The notes beneath the pieces were generated by a model. The model was not told the origin of the DNA. It did not search any database and saw only the letters and a program-made list of their open reading frames with translations. Source: Comamonas sp. BIGb0124 (GTDB lineage Bacteria > Pseudomonadota > Gammaproteobacteria > Burkholderiales > Burkholderiaceae_C). Taken from it: 64,000 nt of DNA. Below are positions 8,259 through 16,680 of the stretch, in pieces. The DNA lies in the NCBI RefSeq assembly GCF_003752175.1, contig NZ_RJVF01000013.1:62001-126000 (forward strand), in the 5' to 3' direction. The translations under genes were made by a program, and so were the position numbers. How positions within the stretch are numbered: the first letter of the stretch is position 1; every line of letters begins with the position of its first letter.

Positions 8259-9347
8259 CTAAGCGATCCAGGGCCGATCCCGATCGATGCGCGACAGGGG
8301 ATGGAGCGCATCCCGGCCCAGCGCGCCGACAGAAGCCACGCCCAACTGGTATAGGGTGTTGCGGATCTCTTCCTCGAACAGCTGCAGCAGCCTGACCACG
8401 CCCGGCGCTCCGCCCGAGGCCAGGGCAAGCGCCTGCATCTTGCCGACACCGACCGCATCGGCACCCAGCGCCAGCGCCTTGACCACATCGATGCCGTGGG
8501 TGATGCCGCCATCCATCAGCACCTTGGCCCTGCCCTGCACGGCATCGACGATGCCCGGCAGGATTTCCAGCGTCGCCGGCTCGTCGTCGAGCTGCCGCCC
8601 GCCGTGGTTGGACACATACACCGCAGCGGCGCCGGCCTCGACGGCCAGCAAGGCATCCGCCGGATCCTGGATGCCCTTCACGATCACCGGCAGGCGGGTC
8701 GCGGCGACGATGTCCTTGAGCACGTCCCAGTCCAGTCCGTGCAATCGGGACGGATCGGAGAAGCCCGCGGCTGCGCTCAGATTGGGCCGGCGGGTGTCGC
8801 TGGCCGTCAGGGCAAAGAAGTGGTTGCGGATGTCGCGGTCCCGGCGTCCGATGACCGGAACATCCACGGTGATGCACAACGCCCGGAAACCCAGTCTTTC
8901 GACCGATTCGAGCAAGGGCTGCCACCAGTCCCGGCCGTCGCGCACGTAGAGCTGGAAGATCGGCTGGCCACGGCCGGCATCCACCACATCCTGCATCGGC
9001 GTGGCCGAGTTCACGCCGTAGAAAAAAGTCGTTCCGTATTGGCCGGCCGCCTGTGCGCTGGCGCGGGCCCCTTCGCGATGCAGCAGCTCGAGCGAGCCGA
9101 TGGGCGACAGAAAAACCGGAATGGCCAGTTCCTCGCCCAGCAGTGAGGTCGAGGTCTCGACCGTCTGGATGTTGCGCAGCACCCGGCGCCTGAAACCCCA
9201 GGCATCGAAGGCCTGCCGATTGCGCGCCACGGTGCTCTCGCGGCCCGCACCGCCGACCACGTAATCCCACAGCTTGGGCTCCAGCGCCTCCTTGGCGGCC
9301 GTGGCGATCTGCTCGACTAGGACGGCGTTTTCCACATCGTTCGTCAT
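8259..9347 (-). CDS. FMN-dependent alpha-hydroxy-acid oxidase/dehydrogenase
   Basis: This 362-residue TIM-barrel flavoprotein belongs to the lactate/glycolate/mandelate oxidase family. Y134 (FQLY), T160 and D162 (ITVDVP), K224 (VIVKG) and the SNHGGRQLD motif with base H248 and substrate-binding R251 are all present. DGGITHGIDVVKALALGADAVGVG binds the FMN phosphate. It oxidises a small 2-hydroxy acid to the 2-keto acid, passing electrons to oxygen or to the respiratory chain. No membrane-insertion loop like that of mandelate dehydrogenase is obvious. It is a single gene with a palindrome upstream (9451-9471). The exact substrate is undetermined. Confidence 0.88.
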   Translation of the reverse strand: MTNDVENAVLVEQIATAAKEALEPKLWDYVVGGAGRESTVARNRQAFDAWGFRRRVLRNIQTVETSTSLLGEELAIPVFLSPIGSLELLHREGARASAQAAGQYGTTFFYGVNSATPMQDVVDAGRGQPIFQLYVRDGRDWWQPLLESVERLGFRALCITVDVPVIGRRDRDIRNHFFALTASDTRRPNLSAAAGFSDPSRLHGLDWDVLKDIVAATRLPVIVKGIQDPADALLAVEAGAAAVYVSNHGGRQLDDEPATLEILPGIVDAVQGRAKVLMDGGITHGIDVVKALALGADAVGVGKMQALALASGGAPGVVRLLQLFEEEIRNTLYQLGVASVGALGRDALHPLSRIDRDRPWIA

Positions 9348-9450
9348 GTGCTTTTTTTCGTTGGAATGGAAAAGCGGCAGATCCGAACGGACGCAGAACG
9401 AACCACCCGGCCACCGGTGTGCGGCTGAGAATATCGTTTCATCGCGGTCC

Positions 9451-9471
9451 GAACAAATGCGATATTTGTTC
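9451..9471. promoter_or_regulatory. Inverted repeat upstream of the hydroxy-acid oxidase
   Basis: GAACAAAT (9451-9458) and ATTTGTTC (9464-9471) are perfect 8-bp arms around GCGAT. The site is about 105 bp upstream of the oxidase start at 9347 and just after the diguanylate cyclase stop codon. No regulator gene is adjacent. Confidence 0.5.
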
Positions 9472-9521
9472 TAGGTTATGTCGAACGCCGCAGGCCGTCG
9501 CGCCTTCGGGCCGGCCCGGGC

Positions 9522-10592
9522 TCAGTCCGCCAAATGGACCTGATCGCGCCCGGCCTGCTTGGCCTTCAGCATGGCCAGATCGGCCCGGTGCAGCGTCTGC
9601 ATGACCGGCTCGCCGTCGCGCAGGCTGGCCACACCGATCGAGACGGTCAACCGTCCGTCGGGCCGCGGAATGGCGGCCAACAGGGTGCGCAGGCGCTCGG
9701 CCAGGGCCAGGGCGTTGTCCTCGCCCTGCTCGGGCAGCAGCACGCAGAACTCCTCGCCGCCCAGCCGGCCGAACACATCGCTTCTGCGCAGTGCGTGCTG
9801 CAGCACATCCGAGAGCCCGCGCAGCACGGCATCGCCGGCCGCATGGCCATGGCCGTCGTTGAGGCGCTTGAAATGGTCGATGTCGATATAGAGCAGCGTC
9901 AGCGATGCGCCGGTGATCCGGGCCTTGACGGCCGCCGTCTCGGCCTGCTTCAGAAACTCGGCCCGGCTGCGCGCACCGGTCAGCGTGTCGGTGACCGACA
10001 GCTCCTCGAGCTGGAACGCCTGATCGAAAGCTCGCCGCTGGTAATCCTGGATGCGCATGTAGGTGACGAAGCCGGTCACCAGAGCCATCGCCGCGAACAG
10101 CAGGCTGAACACCGTGTCGGTGCGGCTTGCAGTGTGATCGAACACAAAAGGCAGGAAGAACGCATAGCAGACCCCTGTTCCACCGACCCACTGCGCCAGC
10201 GTGACCCAGAAGAAGCTGGTCGTCAGCACGATGATGATGGCCGCCGGCAGAAAGTACATCAGCGGCCGTTCGGTGCCCAGCGCGCCCAGGTAGCTGCTGA
10301 AGCTGATGGTGGCAATGGTGCCCATGCAGGCCGCCCCGTAGAGGCGCACCGTGGGCGCACGGGTGATGAGGTAGGCGAACAAAGCCGTCAGCGGCAGCAG
10401 CAGCACCCGCAGCCAGACGTATTCGGGGTTGGGTATCAGCAGCCGCACCAGCAGCGTCACCGCGGTGCCCAGCACGGCCGTCACGCCCATCTCCACGGCC
10501 GTGAGCTGCAGCCGCCTCAGTGTCTGCTCGCGATAGGCCTCTTCGCGGCTGGCCTCCGCAGCCGGCAGGGGCACGGGTTTCTCAAGCGCCAT
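9522..10592 (-). CDS. Membrane-bound diguanylate cyclase (GGDEF)
   Basis: The product has 356 residues. Residues 30-178 contain about five to six hydrophobic segments forming a membrane sensor with no recognised ligand domain. The GGDEF domain occupies about 195-356: LYIDIDHFKRLND (234-246) holds the metal-binding aspartate, GGEEF (278-282) is the intact active site, and RRSD (269-272), five residues earlier, is an intact inhibitory I-site. It should therefore make cyclic di-GMP from GTP with product feedback. No EAL domain or obvious partner is nearby. The signal sensed is unknown. Confidence 0.92.
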   Translation of the reverse strand: MALEKPVPLPAAEASREEAYREQTLRRLQLTAVEMGVTAVLGTAVTLLVRLLIPNPEYVWLRVLLLPLTALFAYLITRAPTVRLYGAACMGTIATISFSSYLGALGTERPLMYFLPAAIIIVLTTSFFWVTLAQWVGGTGVCYAFFLPFVFDHTASRTDTVFSLLFAAMALVTGFVTYMRIQDYQRRAFDQAFQLEELSVTDTLTGARSRAEFLKQAETAAVKARITGASLTLLYIDIDHFKRLNDGHGHAAGDAVLRGLSDVLQHALRRSDVFGRLGGEEFCVLLPEQGEDNALALAERLRTLLAAIPRPDGRLTVSIGVASLRDGEPVMQTLHRADLAMLKAKQAGRDQVHLAD

Positions 10593-10911
10593 CTGTATCG
10601 GTCATTCAGTTTGCGCTCCCAGATTTGGTTCACCTTGCACCGGAAACGGGAGGTGCGGGCGTCGTCAAAGATGCACGATTCTAGAGCGTACTATCGACTT
10701 ACAACCATCGGGAGTTGCGAGAAACGCCCCGATATGACGCATAGCCGCCGAGTTTGCAAATGAGCAAAGCGGATAAGAGCAGAAGAAAAACGATGAAGCA
10801 GCGGACCCACCGGCAACCGAACCGGTGGCACAGTTACTGCTTGGTGAAAACCAGATTGTCGATTGTCGAACAATCGAACAACATCACCGATCGTTTCACT
10901 CCGACGTTCCC
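10593..10911. other. 319-bp non-coding gap between divergent cyclase and ABC operon
   Basis: The gap must hold the promoters of both divergent units. Visible structures are a perfect hairpin, CCACCGG (10807-10813) with CCGGTGG (10822-10828), and the FadR-type operator at 10862-10874 with overlapping GATTGTC direct repeats (about 10854 and 10861). No convincing coding frame is present. The ATPase start at 10912 lacks a clear Shine-Dalgarno sequence. Confidence 0.5.
10862..10874. promoter_or_regulatory. FadR-type operator before the amino-acid ABC operon
   Basis: ATTGTCGAACAAT contains TTGTCGAACAA, which fits the FadR-subfamily consensus TNGTNNNACNA at every fixed base. The likely ligand is the GntR-FCD protein encoded at 14954-15640 at the distal end of the same operon. 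Confidence 0.55.
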
Positions 10912-11682
10912 ATGGATCAACCCATCATTCGCATCAGCGGTCTGCACAAGCGGTTTGGCGACAACCACGTGTTGCGCGGCATCGACTTCGACGTCCAGGC
11001 CGGCGACCGTGTCGCCATCCTGGGCTCCAGCGGCTCGGGCAAGAGCACGCTTCTGCGTTGCCTCAACTTCATGGAAACGCCGAGCGAGGGCCAGATCGCG
11101 CTCAAGGGCAAGACCATCGGACGCCCGACCGACCGTGGCATGCGTTACACGCAGAACGAACTGGCTGCCGTGCGGCAGCGCGTCGGCATGGTGTTCCAGC
11201 AATTCAATCTGTTCCCGCACATGACGGCGCTGCAGAACGTCATGGAAGGCCTGACCACCGTGCTGGGCATCGAGGCCCGGACGGCACGCGACCGCGCCAT
11301 GGCCGAACTCGGCAAGGTCGGCCTGGAGAGCAAGGCCGACGCCTATCCGGCCCAGCTCTCGGGCGGGCAGCAGCAGCGTGTCGCCATTGCCCGCGCGCTG
11401 GCCATGGATCCCGAAGTGCTGCTGTTCGACGAGCCCACCTCGTCGCTCGACCCCGAGCTGGTGGGCGAAGTGCTCAACGTGATCAAGGACCTGGCGCAGG
11501 ACGGCCGGACCATGCTGCTGGTCACGCACGAACTGGGCTTTGCCTATCACTACGCCAACAAGGTGCTGTTCCTGGCCGACGGCCAGCTCTACGAGACGGG
11601 CACGCCCGACGAGGTGCTCAAGCACCCGAAGAAGGAACGCACCCAGCGTTTCCTCGAAAAATTCACCGCCTTCAGTTTCTGA
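10912..11682 (+). CDS. Polar amino acid ABC transporter ATPase
   Basis: The chosen ATG at 10912 gives 256 residues, the usual length for HisP/GlnQ/GltL. It has Walker [10 protein letters not shown] (38-46), Q-loop [11 protein letters not shown], signature LSGGQQQR (149-156), Walker B LLFDE (170-174) and the H-loop histidine H206. It energises uptake by the two permeases at 13563 and 14253 together with the binding protein at 12692. The aminotransferase gene follows after 21 bp. Co-transcription through to the hydrolase at 16482 is likely, as every gap is under 60 bp. An upstream in-frame ATG at 10825 is rejected because it would run through the operator. Confidence 0.93.
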   Translation: MDQPIIRISGLHKRFGDNHVLRGIDFDVQAGDRVAILGSSGSGKSTLLRCLNFMETPSEGQIALKGKTIGRPTDRGMRYTQNELAAVRQRVGMVFQQFNLFPHMTALQNVMEGLTTVLGIEARTARDRAMAELGKVGLESKADAYPAQLSGGQQQRVAIARALAMDPEVLLFDEPTSSLDPELVGEVLNVIKDLAQDGRTMLLVTHELGFAYHYANKVLFLADGQLYETGTPDEVLKHPKKERTQRFLEKFTAFSF

Positions 11683-11703
11683 CCCCCATTGGCCTGAACC
11701 ATC

Positions 11704-12654
11704 ATGCAATTCTCCGCCCAAGCATCGAAAACCAGCTCGCAGGCCTACCAGGCCGACGACCGCAACGAGCATGTCCTGGTCCATGTCAACGGCGAGTTCG
11801 TGCCGCGTTCGCAGGCCCGTGTCTCGGTGTTCGACGCGGGTTACGTCTGCGGCGACGGCGTGTGGGAAGGCGTGCGCCTCGTCAACGGACGCATCGTGTC
11901 GTTCGACGCCCACATCGACCGCCTGCTAGAAGGCGCCCGCTCGATCGTGCTGGACATCGGCCTCGACCGGCAGCAGCTCAAGGACGTGATCACCGAGACC
12001 TTCCGGGTCAACGGCATGCACGACGGTGCCCACGCACGCCTGATGGTCACGCGGGGCATCAAGAAGACGCCCAACCAGGATCCGCGCTTCATCATCGGCA
12101 AGGCCACCGTCGTCTGCGTGGCCGAGCACAAGGTCGTCGATCCGGAAAGCAAGAAGACCGGCGGCCTGAAACTGCACACATCGGCCATCCGCTGCAGCGC
12201 GCCGGACGTCTTCGACCTGCACCTCAACTCGCACAGCCGGTTGAACCTCATCCAGGCCCTGATCCAGGCGATCAACGCCGGCGCGGACGAGGCGCTGATG
12301 CTGGACCCGAACGGCTTTGTCTCGAGCTGCAACTCGACCAATTTCTTCATCGTGCGCAAGGGCGAGCTGTGGACCTCGTCCGGCCGCTACTGCTTCAACG
12401 GCATCACACGGGCCACCGTGGTGCGGCTGGCCCGCGAAGCCGGCATTGCCGTGCGCGAGGACGACTTCACGCTGGCCCAGGTGTACACGGCCGACGAAGC
12501 CTTCGTCACCGGCACTCTGGGCGGTATCACCCCGGTGTCGATCGTCGACGGCCGCACTCTGCCGACCCAGGGCATGGGCGCCCTGACCCAGCGCCTGGCA
12601 GCCCTGTACCAGGACGACATCACCGCGCCACAGGCCGCGTCTTTTTCTGCCTGA
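11704..12654 (+). CDS. Class IV aminotransferase-like protein lacking the PLP lysine
   Basis: The product has 316 residues and the branched-chain/D-amino-acid aminotransferase fold (fold type IV). VNGEFVPRSQARVSVFDAG (29-47), GDGVWEGVRL, GITRATVVRLA and AFVTGTLGGITPV are all recognisable. The region that normally carries the Schiff-base lysine reads DLHLNSHSRLNLIQALIQA (171-189), with arginine at 179. No lysine exists between K156 and K219. The glutamate that contacts the PLP ring nitrogen also appears to be serine (SSCNSTNFF, near 208). The frame is intact and unbroken. It sits inside an amino-acid ABC operon, so transamination of the imported substrate would be natural, but catalysis by the usual route is doubtful. 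Confidence 0.8.
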   Translation: MQFSAQASKTSSQAYQADDRNEHVLVHVNGEFVPRSQARVSVFDAGYVCGDGVWEGVRLVNGRIVSFDAHIDRLLEGARSIVLDIGLDRQQLKDVITETFRVNGMHDGAHARLMVTRGIKKTPNQDPRFIIGKATVVCVAEHKVVDPESKKTGGLKLHTSAIRCSAPDVFDLHLNSHSRLNLIQALIQAINAGADEALMLDPNGFVSSCNSTNFFIVRKGELWTSSGRYCFNGITRATVVRLAREAGIAVREDDFTLAQVYTADEAFVTGTLGGITPVSIVDGRTLPTQGMGALTQRLAALYQDDITAPQAASFSA

Positions 12655-12691
12655 TTCCAAGACCGTTCGACTCGATCCGGAGATCCTCCTC

Positions 12692-13537
12692 ATGACCTTC
12701 ATTTCACGTTTCGCGGCCACGGGCCGCGCACTCCTCGCCGGCGCCGTGTGCCTGGGAGCCCTGGCCTCGTCACCCGCCCAGGCCCAGACCCTGCAAAAGG
12801 TCAAGCAGACCGGAGAGTTCCGGATCGGCGTGGCCGCCGGCGACCCCTGGTACTACCGCGATCCGGCCACGGGCCAATGGAGCGGCGTCGGTGTGCTGAT
12901 CGGTCAGCAGATCGCCCAGAACATCGGCGTCAAGATGGTGCCCGTGGAAACGACATGGGCCAACAGCGTGGCCGCACTGCAGTCCGGCCAGATCGACGTG
13001 ATGTTTGTGCTCGACGCCACCGAGGAACGCAAACGCGCCATCGACTTCCCGGCGAATCCGCTGCTGTGGTACGCCCAGGGCATCCTGGCCAAGGACGGCC
13101 TGGTGGCCAAGAACTGGGCCGACCTCGACAAGCCGGACATCCGCATCGGCGTCGCCCTCGGAACGGCTTCGGATCGCGATGTGACCAAACGCCTGCCGAA
13201 CGCCAAGATCGAGCGCTTCACCAACACCGACGAGACCGTGGCGGCATTCAATGCCGGCCGTGTGGACGCCGTCGTTTTCTATCACGCCGTGCTCACCATC
13301 GCCTATTCCAAGATCCGCAAGGGTTCGGTGCAGATCCCGCAGCCCACGGTCGCCATCGCCACCAGCGCCGGCATCCGCAAGGAACAGGACACCGGTTTTC
13401 GCGACATGCTCGACGCCCAGTTCAAGCAGCTGTACGAGTCCGGCAAGACCCAGGCCCTGTACGGCCAATACCTTCGCACCAAGGGCCTCGATCCGGACAA
13501 GCTGCCGGGCGTGACCAAGGAATCCCTGGAAAAGTAA
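12692..13537 (+). CDS. Polar amino acid ABC transporter periplasmic binding protein
   Basis: The protein has 281 residues. The signal peptide (MTFISRF to PAQAQ, about 1-30) is followed by an SBP_bac_3 fold: FRIGVAAGDPWYYRD, GVGVLIGQQIAQNIGVKMV, LQSGQIDVMFVLDATEERKRAIDF and IRIGVALGTASD. It binds the ligand in the periplasm and docks on the paired permeases. The pocket arginine region (ATEERKRAI) suggests an amino acid or small carboxylate. The presence of D-amino-acid-type enzyme relatives in the operon does not identify the ligand further. Confidence 0.92.
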   Translation: MTFISRFAATGRALLAGAVCLGALASSPAQAQTLQKVKQTGEFRIGVAAGDPWYYRDPATGQWSGVGVLIGQQIAQNIGVKMVPVETTWANSVAALQSGQIDVMFVLDATEERKRAIDFPANPLLWYAQGILAKDGLVAKNWADLDKPDIRIGVALGTASDRDVTKRLPNAKIERFTNTDETVAAFNAGRVDAVVFYHAVLTIAYSKIRKGSVQIPQPTVAIATSAGIRKEQDTGFRDMLDAQFKQLYESGKTQALYGQYLRTKGLDPDKLPGVTKESLEK

Positions 13538-13562
13538 CGCGCACAGCGCAAGCAGGCCAGCC

Positions 13563-14240
13563 ATGAACTACGACTGGGACTTCGCTGCAGTCTGGGCCTA
13601 CCGGCAGATGTTTCTGGACGGTGCGCTCGGTACGCTGCGGATTGCGGTGGTCGCCATCCTGGCGGGCATCCTGATCGGGGCCGTGCTGGCCACGATGCGC
13701 TTATCCAAGGTGCGGTGGCTGGCGTACCCGGCGCTGTGGTGGACCGAGTTCTACCGCAACACACCGCCGCTGGTCCACTTCTTCTGGGCCTTCTACGCCC
13801 TGCCCGTCGTGCTGGGCGTGAGCCTCGAGCCCTACGCCGCCGCCATCATCGCCCTGTCGACGCAATCCGGCGCGTTCTATGCCGAAGTGTTCCGCGGCGG
13901 CGTGACCTCGGTCGAACGCGGGCAGTGGGAGGGCGCACGCGCCATCGGCATGAAGCCGGTCGCGGTCCTGCGGCGCATCGTCCTGCCGCAGGCCCTGCAG
14001 CGCATGCTCGCGCCGTTCATGGAGCGCTCGTTCGAGCTGATCAAGACCACGGCACTGGCCTCGACGCTCGCCTACTCCGACCTGATCTACCTGGCCATGC
14101 AGGTCAACTCCATCACCTTCCGGCCGCTGGAGGTCTACACCTTCGTGGCCGCGATCTTCTTCGTCACGCTGCTGACCCTGAGCCTGTGCGCGCACGCCGT
14201 GGAGAAACGTTTCTCCCTGCCGCGGCACGCCATCCGCTAA
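13563..14240 (+). CDS. Amino acid ABC transporter permease (first)
   Basis: The protein has 225 residues and about five membrane segments and belongs to the HisM/HisQ family. The cytoplasmic EAA loop GQWEGARAIGMKPVAVLRRI, which contacts the ATPase, lies near residues 120-140. It begins 25 bp after the binding protein and ends 12 bp before the second permease. The two permeases are homologous (both have YxFYALP-like and FRGG segments), so they form the usual heterodimeric channel. Confidence 0.92.
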   Translation: MNYDWDFAAVWAYRQMFLDGALGTLRIAVVAILAGILIGAVLATMRLSKVRWLAYPALWWTEFYRNTPPLVHFFWAFYALPVVLGVSLEPYAAAIIALSTQSGAFYAEVFRGGVTSVERGQWEGARAIGMKPVAVLRRIVLPQALQRMLAPFMERSFELIKTTALASTLAYSDLIYLAMQVNSITFRPLEVYTFVAAIFFVTLLTLSLCAHAVEKRFSLPRHAIR

Positions 14241-14252
14241 CCGAGGCGCCTC

Positions 14253-14918
14253 ATGGACTTTTCCTGGGATTTTTCCGCCGTCCTGCAAAACTATCCGGCC
14301 CTGCTCAAAGGCGTCGGCATGACCGCCCTGCTCTGGGCCATCGCTTTTCCCGTTTCGATGGCACTGGGCCTGGCCCTGTCGCTGGCCACCGGCTCGAGGA
14401 ACAGAATCGCCGTCGGCGCCGGCCGCTGTTATGTCGAGGTGTTCCGCAACACCCCGGTGCTGATCCAGCTGATCTGGTTCTTCTACGCCTTCCCCATCCT
14501 CACCGGCCAGCAGCTCAGCCCGGTGATGGCGGCCCTGTGCGGCCTGATCCTGAATGCATCGGCCTACTGCTCTGAAATCTTCCGCGGCGGCATCGCCTCG
14601 TTGCCCAGCGGCCAGTGGGAAGGCGGGCGTGCGCTCGGCATGAGCCGCACTCAACTGATGCGCCGCATCGTCGTTCCCCAGGTGCTGGCCCGCATGCTGC
14701 CGGCCTTCACCAACCGGGGCATCGAACTGGCCAAGAACACCTCGATCGCCTCGGTCATCGCCGTGCAGGAACTCATGTACCAGGGCCGTGCCCTGTCGGC
14801 GGCGTTCTACCGGCCGCTCGAGATCCTGACGGCGGTCGGCATCATCTATTTCCTGCTGATCTACCCCGGTTCCTACCTCGCATCGCGGCTCGAAAAACGA
14901 TACGCCCTGCGGACCTGA
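14253..14918 (+). CDS. Amino acid ABC transporter permease (second)
   Basis: This 221-residue HisM-family permease has the segments VEVFRNTPVLIQLIWFFYAF and IFRGGIASLPSGQWEGGRAL leading into the EAA loop. About five transmembrane helices are predictable. It pairs with the preceding permease. The operon order ATPase, aminotransferase-like, binding protein, permease, permease, regulator, hydrolase places metabolic genes inside a transporter operon. Confidence 0.92.
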   Translation: MDFSWDFSAVLQNYPALLKGVGMTALLWAIAFPVSMALGLALSLATGSRNRIAVGAGRCYVEVFRNTPVLIQLIWFFYAFPILTGQQLSPVMAALCGLILNASAYCSEIFRGGIASLPSGQWEGGRALGMSRTQLMRRIVVPQVLARMLPAFTNRGIELAKNTSIASVIAVQELMYQGRALSAAFYRPLEILTAVGIIYFLLIYPGSYLASRLEKRYALRT

Positions 14919-14953
14919 GTGCGGCACCGCCCTGTGATAATCGCCGCCACACC

Positions 14954-15640
14954 ATGAGCAGTCTTCCCAAACTCGCCCCAGTTCCCAACCTGACGCGCCG
15001 CGACCATGTCGCCGAAGCCCTGCGCCGCGCGATTCTTTCCGGATTGATCGCGCCGGGCACACAACTGGTCGAAAGCCGGCTGGCCTCCGAGCTGGCGGTC
15101 AGCCGCGGACTGCTGCGGGAAGCCATCCGCGAGCTGATCGAAAGCGGCCTCGCCGTCAATCGCCCCTACGCCGGCACCTATGTCACGGAAGTGAACGCCG
15201 CCGTGCTGAAGGACGTCTACGAGATCCGCCGCATGCTGGAAGCCCAGGCCTACAGCCGGATCTGGCCCAACCGCCACGCGGCCTTCCGCGACGAACTCCG
15301 GAACCGTTTCGACCTGATGATCGATGCTGTCTCCAGCGGCAATCTGGCCGAGCAGATCCGCTCCGAGGCGCATTTCCACGGCCTGGTCTTCGAGACCTGC
15401 GGCAACCATCTGATGCCGGCGTTCTGGCAGCAGATGACCCAGAAAATCCAGCTCGGCTTTGCCATCTGCCAGATCGCGCATGCACCGAAAGTCGATTTCG
15501 AGGCCAACCATCGGCGCTTTCTCGAGTGTGCCCTGGGCGACAGTCTCGACGACATGCTGGCCGAACTGAACACCCACCTCGACCGGGGCCTGGCGACGAT
15601 CCAGTTCGAAAGCGGCTTGCCAACCGCCACGCCTCGATAG
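14954..15640 (+). CDS. GntR family regulator, FCD (FadR-type) effector domain
   Basis: The chosen ATG at 14954 gives 228 residues. The N-terminal winged helix (about 10-78) includes RDHVAEALRRAILSGLIAPG, LAVSRGLLREAIREL and NRPYAGTYV. The C-terminal all-helical FCD domain (about 85-220) has the metal/carboxylate ligand pattern, with RSEAHFHGLVFETCGN and a later FEANHRRFLECA histidine. FCD proteins usually release DNA on binding an organic or amino acid. It probably controls its own operon through the TNGTNNNACNA site at 10864. It lies 35 bp after the second permease. Confidence 0.9.
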   Translation: MSSLPKLAPVPNLTRRDHVAEALRRAILSGLIAPGTQLVESRLASELAVSRGLLREAIRELIESGLAVNRPYAGTYVTEVNAAVLKDVYEIRRMLEAQAYSRIWPNRHAAFRDELRNRFDLMIDAVSSGNLAEQIRSEAHFHGLVFETCGNHLMPAFWQQMTQKIQLGFAICQIAHAPKVDFEANHRRFLECALGDSLDDMLAELNTHLDRGLATIQFESGLPTATPR

Positions 15641-15696
15641 CAAGATGGCAGCGCGTGTTCAGGGTGAATCCGCAGGACTTGCCAAGGAGAACATCG

Positions 15697-16482
15697 GTGC
15701 ACGAAAAACGAGTCGAAACCGGAAGCGGCCCACTCCACTCCGCGGCCTGGATGCCCGGCACCCCGCCCACTGCACGCCGTGCACCCATCGTGCTGTTTCA
15801 CGACTCGCTGGGCAGCGTCGCGTTGTGGCGAGATTTTCCCGGCCGCCTGGCCCAGGCGACCGGCCGGCAGGTCGTGGCTTATGACCGACTGGGTTTCGGC
15901 CAATCCGCCCCGTCCCGAGCCCAGCTCGAACGCGGCTTCATCGCCGGCGAAACAGCGCACTTCGATGCCGTCCGCACAGCCTGGAACATCGATGCCTTCA
16001 TCGCCTTCGGCCACAGCGTCGGCGGCGGCATGGCCGTCGAATGCGCAGCGGCTTTCGGTACCGATTGTGTCGGGCTGATCACGGAATCGGCACAAGCCTT
16101 TGTCGAAGACCGGACGATCAAAGGCATCGAAGACGCCCGAATCGCCTTCGCCGACGAGAGCCAGATGCAGCGACTGGCCCGCTACCACGGCGACAAGGCC
16201 CCATGGGTCGTCAGCGCCTGGATCGACACGTGGCTCGCCCCCGCTTTCAGGGATTGGTCGCTGGCCCAGACCTTGCCGCACGTGCACTGCCCGGTGCTGG
16301 CGATTCACGGCGACCACGACGCGTATGGATCCGCACGCCACCCCGAAACGATCGTCTCGCTGAGCCGGGGAGAACCGCGCCGGCTGGCGCTGCTCGCAGG
16401 CTGCGGGCATGTGCCGCATCGAGAGCAGGCGGATGTCGTGCTGGCGATGGTGCAGGAATTTGTCGGATCCATCGCGGCGTAG
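15697..16482 (+). CDS. Alpha/beta hydrolase
   Basis: GTG at 15697 is chosen because AAGGAG (15684-15689) stands 7 bases ahead; the protein then has 261 residues. The motif GHSVGG (105-110) holds nucleophile S107. IVLFHDSLGSVALWRDF is the oxyanion-hole strand region, AIHGDHDAYGS carries the acid aspartate, and GCGHVPHREQADVV the catalytic histidine. It is a soluble cytoplasmic esterase or C-C/amide hydrolase of unknown substrate. Its place at the end of the ABC operon suggests that it processes the imported compound or a product of it. Confidence 0.85.
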   Translation: MHEKRVETGSGPLHSAAWMPGTPPTARRAPIVLFHDSLGSVALWRDFPGRLAQATGRQVVAYDRLGFGQSAPSRAQLERGFIAGETAHFDAVRTAWNIDAFIAFGHSVGGGMAVECAAAFGTDCVGLITESAQAFVEDRTIKGIEDARIAFADESQMQRLARYHGDKAPWVVSAWIDTWLAPAFRDWSLAQTLPHVHCPVLAIHGDHDAYGSARHPETIVSLSRGEPRRLALLAGCGHVPHREQADVVLAMVQEFVGSIAA

Positions 16483-16680
16483 CCGCTACTTCGGGTCGCT
16501 GTCGCTGATCGCGCACCACCCGCCGCACGCACCCCGTAGGTGTTTTCACCAAAAACGAAAACCTTTCCACCCGCATAGGATCGCCCATGAACGAAATGGT
16601 TAGTTGACTTTCATGCGTGTCGACGGCCAGTTCCGACGGTGGAAATCCTTTTATCAACGAACTAAAAATTAGAGGCAAAC

